64,000 nt of DNA from Sphingomonas sp. Leaf208. Lineage in GTDB: Bacteria; Pseudomonadota; Alphaproteobacteria; Sphingomonadales; Sphingomonadaceae. Each line of letters starts with the position of its first letter. Within the stretch, counting starts at the first letter, position 1. Below are positions 8,416-17,546 of this stretch, in pieces. The notes below the pieces were generated by a model. The model was not told where the DNA came from, did not search any database, and saw only the letters and a program-made list of their open reading frames with translations. Made by a program: the position numbers and the translations under genes. The stretch lies in NCBI RefSeq assembly GCF_001421415.1, contig NZ_LMKH01000034.1:1-64000 (forward strand), in the 5' to 3' direction.

Positions 8416-10329
8416 TTGATCCGCAAGCTTCTCGTCGCGTCCCTGCTCGCATCCGCCGTACCCGCCGTCGCGCAGGTTCCCGCCGGCAACACCGCGCCAC
8501 AGCCGGTGCCGTTCATCGACACCATTCCCGATGCAGTCGACACGCCCTATCCCGGCACGCTCCTCCTCGACGTCGACGCGACCGATACCGAGCGCGGCAT
8601 CTTCCGCGTGAAGCAGACCATCCCGGTCGCCAAATCCGGTCCGATGGCGCTGCTCTATCCGAAGTGGCTGCCCGGCGCGCATTCCCCACGCGGCGAGATC
8701 GAGAAGCTCGCCGGTCTCGTGATCCGCGCGAACGGCAAGATCGTGCCCTGGACGCGCGATCCGGTCGACGTCTTCGCGTTCCACATCGACGTGCCGACCG
8801 GCGCGAAATCGGTGGTGGCCGAATTCCAGTTCATCTCAGCGACCAAGGGCGACCAGGGCCGCATTGTCATGACGCCGACGATGGTCAGCCTCGAGCCCAA
8901 TCTCGTCAGCCTGTATCCGGCGGGCTATTTCACGCGCCAGATCCCGATCAAGATGACCGTCACCTACCCGACCGGCTGGACTGCGGCGGGTGCGGTGCCG
9001 GCCAAGGTCTCGGGCTCGACCTACAGCTATGACACCACCAACTACGAGATCCTGGTCGATTCGCCGACGCTCGCGGGCAAGTACGGCAAGGTCTGGCCGC
9101 TCTCCCCGCGCGTCGACCTGAACGTGTTCGCCGACAGCCCTGACCAGCTGGCTGCCAAGCCCGAGCAGATCGACGCGCACAAGCGCCTCGTCGACCAGGC
9201 GGTGAAGACCTTCGGCGCACAGCACTACGATCACTATGAATTCCTGCTGTCGATCACCGACCAGCTTGGCGGAATCGGCCTCGAGCATCATCGCAGCTCC
9301 GAGAACGGCGTCCGTCCCGGCTATTTCACCGAATGGGAAACCGGCGCCGCCGCGCGGAACCTGTTGCCACACGAATACACGCATAGCTGGGACGGCAAGT
9401 TCCGGCGCGGCGCCGACCTGTGGACGCCCGACTTCCGCACGCCGATGCGCGACTCGCTGCTGTGGGTGTATGAAGGCCAGACGCAGTTCTGGGGCTATGT
9501 GCTCCAGGCGCGCTCGGGCCTGGTCAGCAAGCAGGACACGCTCGACGGTTACGCCTCGATCCTCGGCAATTACGACACCGCGCCCGGCCGCCAGTGGCGT
9601 CCGCTGATCGATACGACCAACGATCCGGTGATCTCGGCACGCAAGCCGAAGGGCTGGACCAGCTGGCAGCGCTCGGAGGATTACTACAATGAGGGCCTGA
9701 TGGTCTGGATGGAAGTCGACGCGATGCTTCGCCAGAAGTCGAACGGGACCAAGTCGATCGACGATTTCGCCAAGGCCTTTTTCGGCGTCCGCGATGGCGA
9801 TTACGGCGAGCTGACGTACACCTTCGCCGACGTCGCGAAGACGCTGAACGGCATCGTCCCCTATGACTGGGCGACGTTCCTCAACACGCGCCTGACCGAG
9901 ACGGGCAAGCCCGCCCCGATCAACGGCTTCGCGATGAACGGCTACAAGCTGGTCTACGGCCCCCAGCAGAGCCCGTATCTGAAGCAGGCGGAGAAGAGCC
10001 GCGGCACCGACGTCAGCTATTCGCTCGGCATGGTGATCAACAAGGAGGGCGTGGTCACCTCGTCGATCTGGGACAGCCCGGCGTTCAAGGCGGGCCTCGA
10101 CGTCGGTACCGAGATCGAGGCGGTCAACAGCGAGGCCTATTCGTCCGACCGGATCAAGGCGGCGATCCTGGCCGCTAAGGGTACGAAAGTGCCGATCCGC
10201 CTGACTGTAAAGAACAATGACCGTTTCCGCGACATCTTGCTCGATTACCATGACGGCCCGCGCTATCCGCGGCTACAGAAGGTGGGTACAGGTGACGGCG
10301 GACTGGACAAGCTGCTGACGCCGCGCTGA
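8416..10329 (+). CDS. M61 family metallopeptidase (glycyl-aminopeptidase type) with PDZ domain
   Basis: This 637-residue exported zinc peptidase starts at a TTG with GGAAGG in front. The signal peptide MIRKLLVASLLASAVPAVA ends before Gln-Val. A beta-rich N-terminal domain is followed by the thermolysin-like catalytic domain with HEYTH (about 317-321) and the downstream glutamate of LLWVYEGQTQFWG. A C-terminal PDZ domain (about 520-610) contains YSLGMVINKEGVV and SPAFKAGLDVGTEIEAVN. M61 enzymes release N-terminal Gly or Ala from peptides, probably in the periplasm here. It appears to be transcribed alone; ppa follows after a GC-rich hairpin. Confidence 0.9.
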   Translation: MIRKLLVASLLASAVPAVAQVPAGNTAPQPVPFIDTIPDAVDTPYPGTLLLDVDATDTERGIFRVKQTIPVAKSGPMALLYPKWLPGAHSPRGEIEKLAGLVIRANGKIVPWTRDPVDVFAFHIDVPTGAKSVVAEFQFISATKGDQGRIVMTPTMVSLEPNLVSLYPAGYFTRQIPIKMTVTYPTGWTAAGAVPAKVSGSTYSYDTTNYEILVDSPTLAGKYGKVWPLSPRVDLNVFADSPDQLAAKPEQIDAHKRLVDQAVKTFGAQHYDHYEFLLSITDQLGGIGLEHHRSSENGVRPGYFTEWETGAAARNLLPHEYTHSWDGKFRRGADLWTPDFRTPMRDSLLWVYEGQTQFWGYVLQARSGLVSKQDTLDGYASILGNYDTAPGRQWRPLIDTTNDPVISARKPKGWTSWQRSEDYYNEGLMVWMEVDAMLRQKSNGTKSIDDFAKAFFGVRDGDYGELTYTFADVAKTLNGIVPYDWATFLNTRLTETGKPAPINGFAMNGYKLVYGPQQSPYLKQAEKSRGTDVSYSLGMVINKEGVVTSSIWDSPAFKAGLDVGTEIEAVNSEAYSSDRIKAAILAAKGTKVPIRLTVKNNDRFRDILLDYHDGPRYPRLQKVGTGDGGLDKLLTPR

Positions 10330-10350
10330 CCAGAGACTAATCCAACGTGG

Positions 10351-10383
10351 TGCCGGCCGCTCCCCAGACGAGGAGCGCCGGCA
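10351..10383. terminator. GC-rich hairpin between the M61 gene and ppa
   Basis: TGCCGGC-CGCTCC pairs with GGAGCG-CCGGCA across a short loop, giving a stem of about 12 pairs with one bulge. No T-run follows, so it may be a Rho-assisted end of the peptidase transcript or a structure in the ppa leader. Confidence 0.5.
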
Positions 10384-10405
10384 TCGTCATATCGAAAGGA
10401 CCGCC

Positions 10406-10984
10406 ATGCGTATCGACCTCATCCCGACCGGCAAGAACCCGCCCGAGGATCTGAACGTCATCATCGAAGTGCCGACCGGCGGCGAGCCCGTGAAGTACGA
10501 GTTCGACAAGGCATCGGGCGCTCTGTTCGTCGATCGCATCCTGCACACGCCGATGCGCTATCCGGCGAACTATGGCTTCGTGCCGCACACGCTGAGCCCC
10601 GATGGCGATCCCTTGGATGCACTGGTGATCGCGCGCTCGCCGTTCATCCCCGGTTGCGTCGTCCGTGCGCGGCCGATCGCGGTGCTGAACCTTGAGGACG
10701 AAGCCGGCGGCGACGAGAAGCTCATCTGCGTGCCCGTCGACGCCGTGTTCCCGTATTACGCCAATATCGGCGAGCGCGGCGACATGCCCGAGATCGTGTT
10801 CGAGCAGATCGAGCACTTCTTCACCCACTACAAGGACCTGGAGAAGACGAAGTGGGTCCGGGTCGGCAAGTGGGGCGACGCCGAAGAAGCCAAGCGCGTC
10901 ACGATCGAGGCGATCGAGCGCTACAACGCCGAGAAGGCCAAGGGCGAAGAGCCGATGAACGCGGACGACACCGCAGGACGCTGA
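10406..10984 (+). CDS. ppa: Inorganic diphosphatase
   Basis: This cytosolic family I pyrophosphatase hydrolyses PPi to two phosphates and pulls biosynthetic reactions forward. The 192-residue product carries the signature DGDPLDAL (about 66-73), the substrate-binding YEFDK (about 31-35), the YGFVPHT stretch and the C-terminal HYKDLEKTKWVRVGKW. The Shine-Dalgarno AAAGGA precedes the ATG. The C-terminus has a longer charged tail than usual. The next gene starts 5 bp after the stop, so they are probably co-transcribed. Confidence 0.96.
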   Translation: MRIDLIPTGKNPPEDLNVIIEVPTGGEPVKYEFDKASGALFVDRILHTPMRYPANYGFVPHTLSPDGDPLDALVIARSPFIPGCVVRARPIAVLNLEDEAGGDEKLICVPVDAVFPYYANIGERGDMPEIVFEQIEHFFTHYKDLEKTKWVRVGKWGDAEEAKRVTIEAIERYNAEKAKGEEPMNADDTAGR

Positions 10985-10988
10985 TAGC

Positions 10989-11651
10989 ATGACCACGGCG
11001 TCTCGTCCGTTCGACGGCATCCGCGTCCGCGCGGCGCAGATCGGACTGTACGAGACGCCGATCCTGCACGGACGGCTGGCCGATGCCGCCGCCCTGACCG
11101 CGGCATTGCGCACCGCGATCCTCGATCGCTACGCCGCCGCGCCCAGCTTGGCTCGATCGAATGTCGGTGGCTGGCATTCCGCTACCGACATGCTCGACTG
11201 GGGCGGGCCGGCAGCGGTCGCGCTCGCCGATACCGCGGTAAAGATGGCGAAGCGCGCCTCGCATTTCGATGGGCGAGATGCGGCGACGGTCGAGTGGACC
11301 GTCAAGATGTGGGCGAACGTGTCGCCGCCCGGCGCGCTCAATATGAGCCATGCGCATCCCGGCGTGCTGTGGGCCGCGGTCTATTACGTCGACATGGGCA
11401 CCCCGCCTGCGGAGGGCGAAGCGGGCGGCGAGCTGTTCTTCGAGGACCCGCGCTTTCCGGTGCCGTTCATGCGGCTGCCGGGATTTCGCCTGATCGGGAT
11501 CGACGGCCAGCCGCAGCCGGTCGAGCGCCGCCTGCCAACCGAGGCGGGCGACCTGATCCTGTTCCCCGCCTGGCTCCGCCACGGCGTCCGCCCGCACTTG
11601 GGAACAGGCGACCGCATCTCGATCGCAATGAATATCGACGTAAAGGGGTAG
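10989..11651 (+). CDS. Putative 2OG-Fe(II) oxygenase (TIGR02466-like)
   Basis: This 220-residue soluble protein resembles the family of putative 2-oxoglutarate/iron oxygenases once called TIGR02466. Visible elements are SHAHPGVLWAAVYYVD (about 119-134), where the histidines and following residues suit an iron site on a jelly-roll fold, then GGELFFEDPR and the distal LILFPAWLRHGVRPH. The last motif supplies the second His and a possible 2OG-binding Arg. The substrate is unknown; some relatives act on proteins or small metabolites. It sits directly behind ppa, with its Shine-Dalgarno inside the ppa end. A family C repeat follows 15 bp after the stop. Confidence 0.78.
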   Translation: MTTASRPFDGIRVRAAQIGLYETPILHGRLADAAALTAALRTAILDRYAAAPSLARSNVGGWHSATDMLDWGGPAAVALADTAVKMAKRASHFDGRDAATVEWTVKMWANVSPPGALNMSHAHPGVLWAAVYYVDMGTPPAEGEAGGELFFEDPRFPVPFMRLPGFRLIGIDGQPQPVERRLPTEAGDLILFPAWLRHGVRPHLGTGDRISIAMNIDVKG

Positions 11652-11665
11652 GCGGGCGCAACGGA

Positions 11666-11795
11666 CAATCCTCCCCCGCCAGGGGGAGGTGGCTGGCACT
11701 TGCCAGACGGAGGGGGAGGTAAGCGCCAACCGACGTTCCGCGTCCTCCCCCTCCGTCACCTGCGGTGACACCTCCCCCTGGCGGGGGAGGATTGT
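11666..11795. repeat. Family C paired palindrome (copy 2)
   Basis: Left end CAATCCTCCCCCGCCAGGGG and right end CCCCTGGCGGGGGAGGATTG are inverted copies. The inner segments (GGCACTTGCCAGACGGAGG and CCTCCGTCACCTGCGGTGAC) are a second paired layer. It lies between the convergent oxygenase and GNAT genes. Confidence 0.88.
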
Positions 11796-11803
11796 TTGCT
11801 GCC

Positions 11804-12280
11804 CTACCGCCCGGCGAGCTTCACCAAAGCATCCCCCGACATTCGCTGGATCGTCCAGTCCTCCATCCCGACCGCGCCGACCTTCCGGTAGAAAGCGATC
11901 GCGTCGGCATTCCAGTCGAGCACCGACCATTCGAACCGCGCGCAGCCGCGATCGAGCGCCATGCCCGCCAGATGCGCCAGCAACGCGCCGCCGACCCCCT
12001 GCCCGCGCGCTTCCGGCGTCACGTACAGATCCTCGAGATACAGCCCGCGCTTGCCCGTCCACGTCGAGAAATTGTGGAAGAACAGCGCGAACCCGAGAGG
12101 CCCCTCTGCGTTCTCGGCGATCAGAGCCTCCGCGGCAGGCCGCTCCCCGAACAGCGCCTCTGCCAGCATCGGCTCGGTCGCCTCGACCGCATCCGGCTCA
12201 CGCTCGAACGCGGCGAGTTCGCGGACGAAGCGCAGGATGGTGCCGACATCGGCAGCGGTGGCGGAACGGATGACGGTCAT
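11804..12280 (-). CDS. GNAT family N-acetyltransferase
   Basis: This 158-residue GNAT acetyltransferase resembles the diamine (spermidine/spermine) N-acetyltransferase subgroup. It has an N-terminal TVIRSATAADVGTILRFVRE, a core strand EDLYVTPEARGQGVGGALL containing the acetyl-CoA-binding RGQGVG motif (about 92-97), and a C-terminal NADAIAFYRKVGA (motif B, including the YRKVGA end). The subgroup suggests a polyamine or thialysine-like amine acceptor, but the substrate cannot be read from sequence. The start codon overlaps the stop of the upstream DMT transporter by four bases (ATGA), so they are translationally coupled, consistent with a modify-or-export pair. Confidence 0.87.
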   Translation of the reverse strand: MTVIRSATAADVGTILRFVRELAAFEREPDAVEATEPMLAEALFGERPAAEALIAENAEGPLGFALFFHNFSTWTGKRGLYLEDLYVTPEARGQGVGGALLAHLAGMALDRGCARFEWSVLDWNADAIAFYRKVGAVGMEDWTIQRMSGDALVKLAGR

Positions 12281-13197
12281 GCACTAGCCTCGATCGATGT
12301 CTGCGCGATGTCACGCCGCCGCGCCGCGTACAGGCACGCGACGACGATGATCGCCGCGCCCGCCAGCGTGAACGCCGATACCCGCTCGCCGAACACCAGG
12401 AAACCCAGCACGGCCGCATAGACGAACGACGTGTATTCGGTGGTCGCGAGGAACCCGGTATCGCCGTGCGCATACGCCCAGCCGAGCAGCCAGAGCGACG
12501 CGGTTGCCAGCCCCGCGGCGAGCAACAGCTTGGGCCACTGCGCCGCTTCGGGCACTACGGCCAGCCAAGGCGCGGCGAGCGCCAACGTCGCGGTGATGAC
12601 GAGCGCCTGGAAGAACGCGATCTCCCCCGGCCGCGCCGCCTGGCTCTGCAGCCGTGCGATCACGAGGTTCACCGCATACAGGACCGCGGACCCGAGCACC
12701 GCGAGCGCGCCATGAAACGTCTCCGGTCCCGCGACGCCGCGCCCATGCCCGATCATCACCACGAGCACGCCGAGCAACGCGGCGATCGACCCGACCACCG
12801 CTTTGCGCCCGACCCGCTCGCCGAGCGTCACCGCGCCAAGCAGCAATGCGAGGATCGGCGCGATGTAGGTCAGCGAAATCGCCTGCGCCATCGGCACGCG
12901 CGCGAGCCCCCAGAAGAACAGCACCGCCATCGCGGTGGTCACCAGCCCGCGTGCCAGATGCAGCTTCAACGCGCGCCCGCTCGGCCGCCCGCTGTTCCCG
13001 AGCTTCCACGCGACTGCACCGAGACCGACGCTGATCATCTGCCGCCAGAGCAGCGCGTTATAGACGCCGATCGCGAGGACGAGCGACTTCATGACCGCGT
13101 CCATCATGGAGAACAGTCCGATGCCCAGCGCGGCGACCGCGAAGGCTAAAGCGGGCGAAACGGTGCGGGATGTCATCGGACTAGACCGCATCATCAA
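12277..13197 (-). CDS. DMT-superfamily transporter (EamA type)
   Basis: This 306-residue inner-membrane protein has about ten hydrophobic helices arranged as two EamA repeats (about 20-145 and 165-295). Examples are FSMMDAVMKSLVLAIGVYNALLW in the first repeat and FLATTEYTSFVYAAVLGFLVFGERV in the second. RGLVTTAMAVLFFWGLARVPMAQA is typical of the family, which exports amino acids, sugars or amines. Several ATGs crowd the start (13197, 13194, 13191, 13176); the last gives a more usual N-terminus. It is coupled to the GNAT gene by a 4-bp overlap. Confidence 0.86.
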   Translation of the reverse strand: MMMRSSPMTSRTVSPALAFAVAALGIGLFSMMDAVMKSLVLAIGVYNALLWRQMISVGLGAVAWKLGNSGRPSGRALKLHLARGLVTTAMAVLFFWGLARVPMAQAISLTYIAPILALLLGAVTLGERVGRKAVVGSIAALLGVLVVMIGHGRGVAGPETFHGALAVLGSAVLYAVNLVIARLQSQAARPGEIAFFQALVITATLALAAPWLAVVPEAAQWPKLLLAAGLATASLWLLGWAYAHGDTGFLATTEYTSFVYAAVLGFLVFGERVSAFTLAGAAIIVVACLYAARRRDIAQTSIEASA

Positions 13198-13320
13198 CGA
13201 TCGATGTTCGGATCATCCTCATGCGGTCCGCTTAACCCGCATCCTATCGGGACGCCATCGCCGGTGCTGGAATTGCCGTTGCGGACGTCGACGGGTTGAT
13301 AAAGCGGTGTCCAAGATGCT

Positions 13321-13398
13321 GTTCCCCCGCGAACGCGGGGGTCCAGGACCACGAACGCTATCGCCGGTAACCCTGGACTCCCGCTTTCGCGGGAGAAC
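13321..13398. repeat. Family E paired palindrome (copy 1)
   Basis: GTTCCCCCGCGAACGCGGGG on the left is matched by CCCGCTTTCGCGGGAGAAC on the right, with CCAGG/CCTGG inner arms. It lies in the 286-bp gap between the DMT gene and ispG. I see nothing else in that gap except the expected promoter space. Confidence 0.8.
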
Positions 13399-13483
13399 GG
13401 CAGGAGGATGCGCGCGTCACGCCGTCCTCCTCACATAAGTCAGAGTTAGTGAAAGGCGCGCGTAAGCAGCTAACCGCTGAAAC

Positions 13484-14623
13484 CTATTCCGCCGCCATCT
13501 CCGGTACCAAGGCCGCGATAGCCGCATCCGCCGCGTCGATTTCCGCGGCTTTCGCCTCGACCAGCCGGACGATGTGGTCGACCATGTCGGCGTCCTGGAC
13601 GTGGTGATCGGTGACGCCCGAGAGGTACACCATGTGCTTGCCGTTGCCGCCGCCGGTGATGCCGATATCGGTCTCGCGCGCTTCACCGGGCCCGTTCACC
13701 ACGCAACCGAGCACCGACAAGGACATCGGCGTGCGGATATGCTGCAACCGCTCCTCGAGCGCCTGAACCGTCCGGATCACGTCGAAGCCCTGGCGCGCGC
13801 ACGACGGGCACGACACGACACGGACGCCGCGGTTGCGGATTCCGAGCGCTTTGAGGATCTCGAACCCGACGCGCACTTCCTCCTCGGGCTTGGCGGAGAG
13901 CGAGACGCGGATCGTGTCGCCGATGCCGTACCAGAGCAGGCTGCCCATCCCGATCGCCGACTTGACCGTGCCGCCGACGAACCCGCCCGCCTCGGTGATG
14001 CCGAGATGCAGCGGGCAATCGACCTGTTCGGCAAGCTGCTGATACGCCGCCACCGCGAGGAACAGGTCGGACGCCTTCACCGCGACCTTGAACTCGTGAA
14101 AGTCGTGATCCTGCAACAGCTTGATGTGATCGAGCGCCGACTCGACCAGCGCATCGGGGCAAGGCTCGCCGTATTTCTCGAGCAAATGCCGCTCGAGCGA
14201 GCCGCCGTTGACGCCGATACGGATCGCGCAGCCGTTGGACTTGGCCGCGTCGACGACCTCCTTCACGCGCGCCGCGGAGCCGATATTGCCCGGATTGATC
14301 CGCAGACAAGCCGCCCCGGCGTCCGCCGCTTCGAGCGCACGCTTGTAGTGGAAATGGATGTCCGCGACGATCGGCACGCGGCTGGCGCGGACGATCTGCT
14401 TGAGCGCGGCGGTCGATTCCACGTCGGGGCAGCTGACGCGGATGATGTCGACGCCCGCGTCTTCGCAGCGCCGGATCTGGTCGACCGTCGCGCGGACGTC
14501 GTCGGTCGGCGTGTTGGTCATCGTCTGCACGGTGACCGGCGCATCGCCGCCGACGGGGACGTTGCCGACCATGATCTGGCGGCTCTTGCGGCGGGTGATA
14601 TCGCGCCAGGGACGAAGGGACAT
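13484..14623 (-). CDS. ispG: 4-hydroxy-3-methylbut-2-enyl diphosphate synthase
   Basis: IspG (GcpE) is the [4Fe-4S] enzyme of the MEP isoprenoid pathway that converts methylerythritol cyclodiphosphate to HMBPP. The 379-residue product has the TIM-barrel start [41 protein letters not shown], and the cluster ligands in [11 protein letters not shown] (about 273-283) and [24 protein letters not shown] Shine-Dalgarno stands before the ATG. It is a single gene, divergent from the DUF1993 gene with a 115-bp gap. Confidence 0.96.
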   Translation of the reverse strand: MSLRPWRDITRRKSRQIMVGNVPVGGDAPVTVQTMTNTPTDDVRATVDQIRRCEDAGVDIIRVSCPDVESTAALKQIVRASRVPIVADIHFHYKRALEAADAGAACLRINPGNIGSAARVKEVVDAAKSNGCAIRIGVNGGSLERHLLEKYGEPCPDALVESALDHIKLLQDHDFHEFKVAVKASDLFLAVAAYQQLAEQVDCPLHLGITEAGGFVGGTVKSAIGMGSLLWYGIGDTIRVSLSAKPEEEVRVGFEILKALGIRNRGVRVVSCPSCARQGFDVIRTVQALEERLQHIRTPMSLSVLGCVVNGPGEARETDIGITGGGNGKHMVYLSGVTDHHVQDADMVDHIVRLVEAKAAEIDAADAAIAALVPEMAAE

Positions 14624-14738
14624 GGGGATTCCTCGGGAGTTCGAGGCCTATATAGCGACTTGCGCGCTGGAACGGAACATCGCTGGCCCGAGTAGCGATC
14701 GTCGGCCATAGCGGCGCACGGCTTTAGGAGCGAACGCG

Positions 14739-15260
14739 ATGACCCTGTCCCTGTACGATGCGACGATTCCCTCGAATCTCCAGATTCTCCGCGCGGTCGA
14801 CGCGCTGCTCGACAAGGCGGAAGCGTTCGCCGTCGAGAAGAGTATAGAACCCGCGACGCTGATCGATGCGAAGCTCGCCGACGACATGCTGCCGTTCGGC
14901 TATCAGGTGAAGTCGTGCGCCGCGCATTCGGTCGGCGGGATCGAAGGCGTCCGCTGCGGCACCTTCTCGCCCGATCGATCGGCCTGGCCGACCGACTTCG
15001 CGGGTCTCCACAGCGTGATACGCGATGCGATCGCCACGCTGGAGGGGATCGACCGGGAGACGTTCGACGCGCTCGCCGACAACGACACGACCTTCGAGTT
15101 CGGCACGTTCGTCATGCCGTTCACCGGCGCGAACTTCCTGCTCTCGTTCTCGCAGCCGAACTTCTACTTTCACGCCAGCACGGCCTACGCGATCCTCCGC
15201 GCGCAGGGCGTCCCGATCGGCAAGCGCGACTTCATGGGCACGCCGCGCATGAAGGGTTGA
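14739..15260 (+). CDS. DUF1993 family protein (DinB-like helical fold)
   Basis: This 173-residue soluble protein matches the DUF1993 family, a branch of the DinB/YfiT-like four-helix proteins. It begins MTLSLYDATIPSNLQILRAVD and has the helix pairs expected of that fold. A C-terminal region SFSQPNFYFHASTAYAILRA places a His where DinB proteins carry a metal ligand. ILRAQGVPIGKRDFMG is the usual family ending. AGGAG sits 7-8 bp before the ATG. The biochemical role is unknown; metal-dependent thiol transferases in the wider clan are only a distant analogy. Confidence 0.85.
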   Translation: MTLSLYDATIPSNLQILRAVDALLDKAEAFAVEKSIEPATLIDAKLADDMLPFGYQVKSCAAHSVGGIEGVRCGTFSPDRSAWPTDFAGLHSVIRDAIATLEGIDRETFDALADNDTTFEFGTFVMPFTGANFLLSFSQPNFYFHASTAYAILRAQGVPIGKRDFMGTPRMKG

Positions 15261-15281
15261 ACGCCCGACCTAAGCTCGAAC

Positions 15282-15407
15282 GATCCTCCCCGCCAGGGGG
15301 AGGTGGCACCGAAGATGACGGAGGGGGCGGTAAGGGCAACCGCTGTTCCGTGTCCGCCCCCTCCGTCTGGCAAGTGCCAGACACCTCCCCCTTGCGAGGG
15401 AGGATTT
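15282..15407. repeat. Family C paired palindrome (copy 3)
   Basis: GATCCTCCCCGCCAGGGGGA on the left and CCCCCTTGCGAGGGAGGATT on the right, with paired inner segments around GACGGAGGGGGCGG and CCGCCCCCTCCGTC. It follows the DUF1993 gene; its minor base changes make the arms imperfect. Confidence 0.85.
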
Positions 15408-15489
15408 CAGTGGGACACCGGTCGGTGCCGAATACCGCCTCAGCCGGCCCACGCTTGCGGCACCGCTTCCCGCCCCGTAGGGCCGCGCG

Positions 15490-16629
15490 ATGACGCGGCA
15501 TTATGGCATGGACTGGCTGCGGATCGGGGCGTTCGCGCTGTTGATCCTCTACCATATCGGCATGGTCTTCGTGCCGTGGAACTTCCATGTGAAGTCGCTC
15601 CATGTCGAGGACTGGGTGCGGCTGCCGATGCTGGCGAGCAATGCGTGGCGGCTGACGCTGCTGTTCGTCGTCTCGGGCTATGCCAGCCGCGCGCTGCTCG
15701 CCCGGTCGAGCGGCACAGGCGGATTCTTCGCCAATCGCTGCTACCGCCTGCTCGTGCCGCTGTTGTTCGGCATGGCAGTGATCGTGCCGCCGCAACCCTG
15801 GGTCGAACTGGTCACCAAGCACGCCTATGCCGGCAGCTATCTGACGTTCTGGACGCATGATTATTTCCGGTTCGGCAAGCTCGCCGGACTGTCGTTGCCG
15901 ACCTGGAACCACCTCTGGTTCGTCGTTTATCTCTGGGTCTACACGACTGCGCTGACGCTCGGGCTGGTCGTCGTCCGCGGCGATTGGCTGCAACGCGCGT
16001 TCGACTGGGTCTTCGGCAGTTGGGCGGTGCTCGTCCTCCCCGTCGCATGGCTCGTGTTCGTTCACGCCTGGTGGTTCCAGATGGCCGCGGAATCGCAAGC
16101 CCTGTTCGGCGACTGGGTCGCGCACGTCACCTATTTCCCCGCCTTCCTGTTCGGCTTCGGCCTTGCCCGCTCCGAGCCCGCAATGGCGGCGATCGCGCGC
16201 TGGTGGAAGGTCGGCTCGGTCGCCGCAATGGTCGGTTATATCGCGATCATCGGCGTCGAGCTGGAATGGCCCGGCGACATCGTCGCACCGCGCTGGATTT
16301 ACCCCGGCTACGGCGTCGCGCACGCGCTCGAGCAATGGGGGGCGATCGTCGCGCTGATCGGGATCGCCGAGCGCCACTGGAACCGCGACCATCGCTGGCG
16401 CCGCACGCTGACCGAGGCGGTGTTCCCGTTCTACCTCATCCACCAGACGATCATCGTCCTCGTGATGTACGCGCTGCTCCCCGCCGGCCTGCCGGGCTGG
16501 GCGGAGTTCGCGTGCCTGCTCGCCGCGACGACGATCGGCTGCATCGCCTTCTACTGGATCGGCCGCAGCATCGCGCCGCTCCGCCCCGTTATCGGCCTCC
16601 GCGCCCTACCCTCGAAAGACTCAACATGA
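15490..16629 (+). CDS. Acyltransferase family 3 membrane protein (OpgC-like)
   Basis: This 379-residue integral membrane protein resembles acyltransferase family 3, including the OpgC/MdoC group that succinylates glucans. It has about ten hydrophobic segments. The first reads YGMDWLRIGAFALLILYHIGM, with the family's Asp/Arg and helix-one His. TLLFVVSGYASRALL and FFANRCYRLLVPLLFGM form the RxxRLxxP-type loop, and NHLWFVVYLWVY follows. Members transfer acetyl or succinyl groups to envelope carbohydrates. The stop overlaps the next gene's ATG (ATGA, 16626-16629), so translation is coupled to the peptidase downstream. The acceptor is unknown. Confidence 0.85.
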   Translation: MTRHYGMDWLRIGAFALLILYHIGMVFVPWNFHVKSLHVEDWVRLPMLASNAWRLTLLFVVSGYASRALLARSSGTGGFFANRCYRLLVPLLFGMAVIVPPQPWVELVTKHAYAGSYLTFWTHDYFRFGKLAGLSLPTWNHLWFVVYLWVYTTALTLGLVVVRGDWLQRAFDWVFGSWAVLVLPVAWLVFVHAWWFQMAAESQALFGDWVAHVTYFPAFLFGFGLARSEPAMAAIARWWKVGSVAAMVGYIAIIGVELEWPGDIVAPRWIYPGYGVAHALEQWGAIVALIGIAERHWNRDHRWRRTLTEAVFPFYLIHQTIIVLVMYALLPAGLPGWAEFACLLAATTIGCIAFYWIGRSIAPLRPVIGLRALPSKDST

Positions 16630-17546
16630 CCTGGACCCTCGTCATCCACGGCGGCGCCGGCAAACTCGACAGCGAGATGGTCTCGCCCGAGCAGGATGCG
16701 GGCGCGAGAGCCGGCCTGTCTCGTGCGCTCGACGTCGGGTCGAAGGTGCTGGCGGACGGCGGCGGCGCACTCGATGCGGTCGAGGCGGCGGTGCGCGTGC
16801 TGGAGGACGATCCGCACTTCAACTCTGGGCGCGGCGCGGTTTTCACGCATGACGGCACGCTGGAGCTCGACGCCGCGATCATGGACGGCCGCACCCGCGC
16901 AGCCGGTGCCGTTGCCGCAGCAACCGCGACGCGCAACCCGGTAGGTCTTGCTCGCGCGATCCTCGACGACGGCCGCCACGTCTTCCTCGCCGGCAAGGGC
17001 GCGGATGCGTTCTCGCTCGAACGCGACCTTCCCCAGGCGGATGCCGCGTGGTTCGCGACCGACGAACGCCGCCGCCAATTCACGGAGTTCCAAGCCGATG
17101 GCGGCGGGTTCGACGTCGACATGAAATACGGCACCGTCGGCGCAGTCGCCTGCGACACGCACGGCCATGTCGCCGCCGCCACCTCGACCGGCGGCGTGAC
17201 CGGCAAACGCTGGGGCCGGATCGGCGATACGCCCGTGATCGGCGCGGGCACCTTCGCCGACGATCGCGCCTGTGCTGTATCGTGCACCGGCTCGGGCGAG
17301 TTCTTCCTCCGCGTCGGCGTCGGCCATGAGATCGCCGCGCGCGTCCGCCTGTCCGGCGAGTCGCTGCAGGTCGCGGCCGACGCGGTGCTGGCCGAAGTGA
17401 AGGCACTCGGTGGCACCGGCGGCGTCATCGTCGCGGGACCGGACGGCGACATGGCCTGGGGTTTCAACACCGTCGGCATGTACCGCGGACGCGCGTCATC
17501 CGAGGGTAGCCGGACCGTCGCGATCTACGCTAACGAGCCGGCATGA
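16626..17546 (+). CDS. Isoaspartyl peptidase/L-asparaginase (Ntn-hydrolase)
   Basis: This 306-residue plant-type asparaginase is an autocleaving Ntn hydrolase that releases aspartate from iso-Asp dipeptides and hydrolyses asparagine. It begins MTWTLVIHGGAGKL, has FNSGRGAVFTHDGTLELDAAIMDG, and the autocleavage site before the catalytic Thr is in KYGTVGAVACD (Thr about residue 176). ATSTGGVTGKRWGRIGDTPVIGAGTFA and CTGSGEFFLR complete the substrate pocket. The ATG overlaps the acyltransferase stop by 4 bp, and the stop overlaps the nuclease start by 4 bp. The protein has no signal peptide. Confidence 0.93.
   Translation: MTWTLVIHGGAGKLDSEMVSPEQDAGARAGLSRALDVGSKVLADGGGALDAVEAAVRVLEDDPHFNSGRGAVFTHDGTLELDAAIMDGRTRAAGAVAAATATRNPVGLARAILDDGRHVFLAGKGADAFSLERDLPQADAAWFATDERRRQFTEFQADGGGFDVDMKYGTVGAVACDTHGHVAAATSTGGVTGKRWGRIGDTPVIGAGTFADDRACAVSCTGSGEFFLRVGVGHEIAARVRLSGESLQVAADAVLAEVKALGGTGGVIVAGPDGDMAWGFNTVGMYRGRASSEGSRTVAIYANEPA

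Noticed and set aside
8836..10251. 471-codon minus-strand frame
   Set aside because: Shadow of the M61 peptidase gene, which has a signal peptide and the HEYTH zinc motif.
14676..14701. EcfG-type general-stress promoter in front of the DUF1993 gene
   Set aside because: GGAAC is present, but the -10 would be CGAT instead of CGTT; no reliable support.
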